Shown one piece after another: positions 5,161 through 8,794 of a DNA stretch of 8,794 bases. Below the pieces are notes generated by a model. It searched no databases. It was not told the DNA's origin and saw only the letters and a list, made by a program, of their open reading frames with translations. Numbering within the stretch: position 1 is the first letter of the stretch; every line of letters begins with the position of its first letter. Source of the DNA: an uncultured Phycisphaerales bacterium (GTDB taxonomy: Bacteria; Planctomycetota; Phycisphaerae; Sedimentisphaerales; Anaerobacaceae). The stretch covers positions 1-8,794 of the forward strand of contig CALMMH010000463.1 of NCBI GenBank assembly GCA_937868145.1, given 5' to 3'. A program made the translations under genes and the position numbers.

Positions 5161-7280
5161 TCCACGGTCTTCCACTTGAACTCCGCGCCGCTCTTGCGGG
5201 CCGCGGAGGCGCCCAGCGCGTTGGCCGTGACCGCCCCTGGACTGTTGGGTTGGGTGGCCAGGTACTGATGGTTCGTCAGGGACATGAGCATCGTGTCGCC
5301 GCGCATGAGGTTGACCCATTGGAAGGACTCGGCGTCGCCCGGCTTGGCGCCGCCCAGATCCCTGAGAACCACGCTCTGAGGCCCTGCGACGGACACAACC
5401 TTACCGTTGGCGGCCTTGAACGCCACACGGCCTAGGCCCACGTCGATGATCTGGAATCTGGTATTCTGAGGGGCCGGCTTGTCGGGATCGGCCGCGACAT
5501 TGACCAGCGCGTTGTTCTGGGTGTCGGCGGCGAGGAAGCTGCCGTCGGCGCCGCTGGCCAGCGTGATGGTCTTGACCATGGGGATCTCGCGTTCGATGCC
5601 CCGAGCCCGCGGCTCGTCCACGGCGTAGTTGTCGAAGTCGATATAGCCGCCGGGCTGTCCCGATGTGTTGTAGTGGAACAGGGACGGACGAACGCCCTGG
5701 AAGGTCGTCAACTGGAAGGTCGTGGTGAAGGGATTGCCCAGAGGCGTGAATTCCTTGCCATCGACGCTCCAACTGAAGACGGCCTGGTCCGTGTCGAAGT
5801 CGCAGTGGACGCGCAGCCAAAGTCGCGAGGGAGGATTGGCCGGACCTATCGTCGGGGGATTGTCAGGGACGGCGGCCGCGGAGGCGCCTCGGCGGCCTCG
5901 GCTCATGTTGGGGCTGCTGTACATCTGCAGCGTCGTGCCCTCGGCGGATTTCACCGCGCCGATCCAGGCATAAGGCGAGCTCAAAAGCGCCAGACCCGCC
6001 GTGTCTCCGGCGACCATGCCTGATGTATTCAGCTCAACAGTCATGATGGATTCGGGCGCCGGCGGCCGCTGGCAGATGCTGTTGCGAGCGGCGTAGAAGT
6101 TGGCGGCCGGCAACGAATGGAGGCGAAGCACCCCAGGTTTTTCCGTCAGCGACCACTTGGCGTCATCCGGAACGTGGTTCCACTGCCAATGCGGGTTAAG
6201 CTTTCCGCTGTCGAAGTCATCGTCATGGACGAACGACGGCTTGGGAGCCTGATTGTAGCCCGTGTTGGGCTTGACCCAGGTGTTGGGGGCTTTGCGCAGG
6301 TTGCCGGGCAGTCCGATGATCGGGAAATCGTTGTCCCAGGTGATGGGAACGAGGGCGACCATTCGCCCCGCACTGCCGTGATCGGACATGATGACGCTCC
6401 ACCATTCCCCTGATGGGGTGTCGACCATGCCGCCCTGGTGCAGGGTCAGACCGCGGTCGCCGGGCGTGGCGCGAGCGGCCGCCGCGACGGTGATGCCGAG
6501 CGATTCGCCTTGGACCATGCGTTCGACCGTCCAGGGACCGTCGATGGAGTCGGCGCGGGCGACCATCTGATCGGTGGTCGCGCCGGGGATCGCGGAAATG
6601 TCGTAATACTTGCCGTTGATCTTGTAGAGGTGGTGGCCTTCGCCCATCTTGGCGTCCAGTTGGTGGCGGGCGCCGGGGACGAAGGACTTGAGGTCCGGTG
6701 TAAGCTCTTCGATGGGATAGGGACTGTTGGCGCTGGAGATGATGTAGACCTTGCCGTCGTCGTCGAAGAGGACGGACATGTCGTGCCTGCCGGGGAGCTG
6801 GTTGCGCTCCCAGGGGCCTTTGATCGACTGGGAGCGGAAGACCTGGAGGCCCGCGCCGTTGACGTTGGTGAAGACGTAGAACATGCCGTTGTGGTAGCGG
6901 ATGCAGGGCGCCCAGATGCCCTGGCCGTAGATGCCTCTGCCGCCTTCCAGGCGGAAGTTGGGACCGAGGTCGAGCCTGTCGGTGCAGTAGCCGGCGAGTT
7001 CCCAGTTCACCAGGTCCTTGGATTGCATCAACTGAACAGCGGGGTTCATGTGCATGGTCGTGCCGGCGAGGTAGTACGTGTCGCCGACGCGGATGATGTC
7101 GGGGTCCTCGAATTCCTCGTAGAACAGGGGATTGGAATAGGTGCCGTTGCCGTTGTCGGCGGTCCAGTGTTTTGCCGGATCAGCGGAGGCCCCGGAAGAA
7201 ACCGACGGCGTCGCAGCGACAACACTGGTGGTTAGCGCGATCAGACTCACAAATCTCAAAAGACATCGAGAACGCTGCAT
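5157..7280 (-). CDS. exported GH43 beta-xylosidase/alpha-L-arabinofuranosidase with beta-sandwich and C-terminal fascin-like beta-trefoil
   Basis: The 707-residue protein starts with a signal peptide (MQRSRCLLRF then a hydrophobic run to about residue 23). Residues about 47-335 are a GH43 five-bladed propeller with all three acidic residues: base D59 in EEFEDPDIIRVGDTYYL, D167 in GRHDMSVLFDDDG, and acid E214 in KMGEGHHLYKINGKYYD. Residues about 350-560 match the C2-type beta-sandwich seen behind many GH43 xylosidases (DDDFDSGKLNPHWQWNH at 353-369, WSLTEKPGVLRLHS at 376-389, YIDFDNYAVDE near 546-556). A Pro/Ala/Arg-rich insert lies at about 460-485. Residues about 568-707 form a beta-trefoil of the fascin/actin-crosslinking type, with repeated SG-x-FLAAD, RVAFKAANGKVVS and HQYLATQ elements, perhaps a sugar-binding module. 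GH43 enzymes cleave terminal xylose or arabinose; which one cannot be read from this sequence. The gene lies 39 bp after the GH95 gene. Start 7280 is chosen because GAGGAG is 6 bases upstream; ATG 7304 has only a badly placed site. Confidence 0.9.
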   Translation of the reverse strand: MQRSRCLLRFVSLIALTTSVVAATPSVSSGASADPAKHWTADNGNGTYSNPLFYEEFEDPDIIRVGDTYYLAGTTMHMNPAVQLMQSKDLVNWELAGYCTDRLDLGPNFRLEGGRGIYGQGIWAPCIRYHNGMFYVFTNVNGAGLQVFRSQSIKGPWERNQLPGRHDMSVLFDDDGKVYIISSANSPYPIEELTPDLKSFVPGARHQLDAKMGEGHHLYKINGKYYDISAIPGATTDQMVARADSIDGPWTVERMVQGESLGITVAAAARATPGDRGLTLHQGGMVDTPSGEWWSVIMSDHGSAGRMVALVPITWDNDFPIIGLPGNLRKAPNTWVKPNTGYNQAPKPSFVHDDDFDSGKLNPHWQWNHVPDDAKWSLTEKPGVLRLHSLPAANFYAARNSICQRPPAPESIMTVELNTSGMVAGDTAGLALLSSPYAWIGAVKSAEGTTLQMYSSPNMSRGRRGASAAAVPDNPPTIGPANPPSRLWLRVHCDFDTDQAVFSWSVDGKEFTPLGNPFTTTFQLTTFQGVRPSLFHYNTSGQPGGYIDFDNYAVDEPRARGIEREIPMVKTITLASGADGSFLAADTQNNALVNVAADPDKPAPQNTRFQIIDVGLGRVAFKAANGKVVSVAGPQSVVLRDLGGAKPGDAESFQWVNLMRGDTMLMSLTNHQYLATQPNSPGAVTANALGASAARKSGAEFKWKTVE

Positions 7281-7286
7281 GACGTG

Positions 7287-7293
7287 CTCCTCA
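7287..7293 (-). promoter_or_regulatory. ribosome binding site of the GH43 gene, deciding its start
   Basis: On the minus strand TGAGGAG ends 6 bases before the ATG at 7280. The other in-frame ATG, at 7304, has GAAGGA directly touching it, which is too close to work well. Starting at 7280 also begins the signal peptide cleanly with MQRSRC. Confidence 0.7.
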
Positions 7294-7319
7294 GGTAGGG
7301 TCATTCCTTCAGTTGTCCT

Positions 7320-8794
7320 TCACTTGATTCCATCCCATTGAACGCTCTGGCCTTGAGCCAGGTTCAGGTCTCGTGTGACGGCGCCATAGCGAAGTCGGCA
7401 GGTTCCGCCTGCGGGCGAATGCACGGTGACGTTTGCGAGCTTGCTGTCCTTCCATTGAATGTCCAATTCGAAGCCGCCGCGGGCGCGAAGCCCCTTGACC
7501 GAGCCGTTGGGCCAAGCCTTGGGCAGAGCGGGCAACAGCTCGATCTCGCCCGCACAGCTTTGCAGAAGCATCTCGCCGATGCCGGAGACGCCGCCGAAGT
7601 TGCCGTCGATCTGGAAGGGCGGATGGGCGTCGAACAGGTTCGGATAGGTCCGCTCCGGCCGCAGGAGCATGGTGAGGATCGTATAGGCGTGCTCGCCGTC
7701 GTGGAGGCGGGCCCAGAGGTTCAGACGCCAGCCGATGCCCCAGCCGGTGGCTTCGTCGCCGCGGATCTCCAGGCTCTTGCGTACTGCGGCTGCCAGTTCA
7801 GGGGTCGTACGCACGTGAATCTGATCGCTCGGATACAGGCCGTAGAGGTGCGAGACGTGCCGATGGTGGATCTCCGGAGCTTTCATGTCCCAGTCCTGGA
7901 GCCATTCCTGGAGCTGGCCGGCGCTGCCGATCTGGTTCGGAGCCAATCGCTCGCACGTCGCGGCCGCCTGTCTTCGGAAGTCTTCATCGACGCCGAGGAT
8001 CTCCGCGGCGCGGATGCAGTTGGTGAACAGGTCACGCAGGATTTGCATGTCCATCGTGGGGCCCGCACAGACGCTTGAGCCGAACGGATGCCCGTTCTCC
8101 GGCGACAGCGACGGACACGTCACCAGCCATTTGTGGTTGGGGTCTTCGACCAGCGTGTCAAAGAAGAACTGCGCCGCTCCCTTCATGATCGGATAGACTT
8201 TGGCCAGGTATTCCTTGTCGCGGGAGTAATCGTAGTGGTCCCACAGGTGCAGGCAGAGCCACGCGCCTCCCGCCGGCCACATGCCCCACTGGGGACCGTC
8301 GATCGGAGCGGAGGCCCGCCACAAGTCGGTGTTGTGATGAGTGACCCAACCGCCGGCGTTGTACATGGTCTTGGCCGTGCGGGCGCCGGTCTCGGTCAGG
8401 TCCATCACCATCGCCACGAGCGGCTCGACGCACTCGCCCAGATTTGTCGGCTCCGCGGGCCAGTAGTTCATCTCCGTGTTGATGTTGATCGTGTACTTGC
8501 TCTGCCAGGGCGGATTCATGCTGTCGTTCCAGATGCCCTGGAGATTCGCCGGCTGGCAACCCGGCCGCGAACTGCTGATCAGCAGATACCGGCCGAACTG
8601 AAAATAGAGGGTCGCCAGTTGGGGATCGTTCTCCTTGTTGGGGTCTCGAATCCGTTCATCGGTGGGACGCTCTGCCGCAGAGGTTGTGCCGAGGTCCAGC
8701 ACGACTCGGCGAAACAGCTTCTGGTGGGCCGCCACGTGGTCCTTGAGCAACGCTTCAAAAGGTTTCCCGCTTGCCTTGGCGATTGTGTTTGTGG
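7320..8794 (-). CDS. GH95 alpha-L-fucosidase / alpha-L-galactosidase, 5' end beyond the window
   Basis: The frame is open to the window edge (first full codon 8792-8790) and gives 490 C-terminal residues ending at TGA 7322-7320. The TTG at 8750 is only an internal codon, since the frame and family similarity continue upstream of it. GH95 motifs occur in order: PANLQGIWNDSMNPPWQSKY, then NINTEMNYWPAEPTNL carrying the two catalytic-base asparagines (8486-8484 and 8480-8478), CPSLSPENG with the general acid Glu (8099-8097), HRHVSHLYGLYP, and FQIDGNFGG with the conserved Asp (7607-7605). A C-terminal sandwich with LLPALPKAWPNGSVKGLRARGG closes the protein. Family members are about 750-800 residues, so about 290 residues (signal peptide and N-terminal sandwich) lie outside. 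The family inverts at terminal alpha-L-fucose or alpha-L-galactose. As first visible gene of the operon it is 39 bp upstream of the GH43 gene. The family is clear; the sugar specificity is open. Confidence 0.92.
   Translation of the reverse strand, partial: TNTIAKASGKPFEALLKDHVAAHQKLFRRVVLDLGTTSAAERPTDERIRDPNKENDPQLATLYFQFGRYLLISSSRPGCQPANLQGIWNDSMNPPWQSKYTININTEMNYWPAEPTNLGECVEPLVAMVMDLTETGARTAKTMYNAGGWVTHHNTDLWRASAPIDGPQWGMWPAGGAWLCLHLWDHYDYSRDKEYLAKVYPIMKGAAQFFFDTLVEDPNHKWLVTCPSLSPENGHPFGSSVCAGPTMDMQILRDLFTNCIRAAEILGVDEDFRRQAAATCERLAPNQIGSAGQLQEWLQDWDMKAPEIHHRHVSHLYGLYPSDQIHVRTTPELAAAVRKSLEIRGDEATGWGIGWRLNLWARLHDGEHAYTILTMLLRPERTYPNLFDAHPPFQIDGNFGGVSGIGEMLLQSCAGEIELLPALPKAWPNGSVKGLRARGGFELDIQWKDSKLANVTVHSPAGGTCRLRYGAVTRDLNLAQGQSVQWDGIK

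Noticed and set aside
3574..5268. Open frame of 564 codons on the plus strand, antisense to the GH51-GH62 gene
   Set aside because: It lies opposite a gene with clear family motifs, its translation has no recognisable domain, and long antisense frames are common in GC-rich coding DNA.
5119..5319. N-terminal extension of the GH51-GH62 frame to position 5319
   Set aside because: The extra residues (MGQPHARRHDAHVPDE and onward) overlap the conserved trefoil of the GH43 gene in another frame and precede a good signal peptide, so they are not translated.
6438..7235. Open frame of 265 codons on the plus strand, antisense to the GH43 gene
   Set aside because: The translation is Val/Gly/Asp/Ala-rich with no motif, as expected of the mirror of a real gene; the minus strand encodes the GH43 catalytic domain here.
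1..8794. tRNA, rRNA, CRISPR array, insertion sequence, riboswitch, sulfatase or SusC/SusD-like genes
   Set aside because: I looked for each and saw no regular direct repeats, transposase motifs, RNA gene landmarks or such proteins in the window.

Overview
The window is about 8.8 kb of GC-rich (roughly 60% by eye), densely coding bacterial DNA. It has one gene on the plus strand facing a run of three glycoside hydrolase genes on the minus strand. Signal peptides on three of the proteins, Shine-Dalgarno sites and a c-type cytochrome indicate a Gram-negative bacterium. A YVTN-type propeller joined to a di-heme peroxidase-like domain, next to large exported carbohydrate-active enzymes, is a style I associate with Planctomycetota or Verrucomicrobiota. 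That placement is a guess from gene content; no rRNA or marker gene is present.

Layout. Positions 1-115 hold the 3' end of a plus-strand gene, possibly a thioredoxin/TlpA-like protein. Positions 116-230 are a short spacer with an inverted repeat and a possible 20-codon ORF. Positions 231-2087 (+) encode an exported beta-propeller/di-heme cytochrome c protein. A 43-bp spacer separates it from the convergent minus-strand genes. In their transcription order these are: a GH95 family enzyme (8794-7320, 5' end outside the window); a GH43 enzyme with a beta-sandwich and a C-terminal fascin-like beta-trefoil (7280-5157); and a fused GH51-GH62 alpha-L-arabinofuranosidase (5118-2131). Gaps of about 38-39 bp, and a possible ATGA overlap, make this look like one operon whose promoter lies beyond 8794.

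How the genes work together. GH43, GH51 and GH62 are families that remove L-arabinose or xylose from arabinoxylan or arabinan. GH95 removes terminal alpha-L-fucose or alpha-L-galactose. The simplest joint substrate is a heavily decorated arabinoxylan; fucosylated or arabinosylated xyloglucan is an alternative. The recognised catalytic residues are present in all four catalytic domains, so none looks degenerate. The most unusual item is the single polypeptide carrying both an intact GH51 and an intact GH62 domain. I see no RNA genes, mobile elements, CRISPR arrays, transporters or regulators. No stretch over 300 bases lacks a gene.
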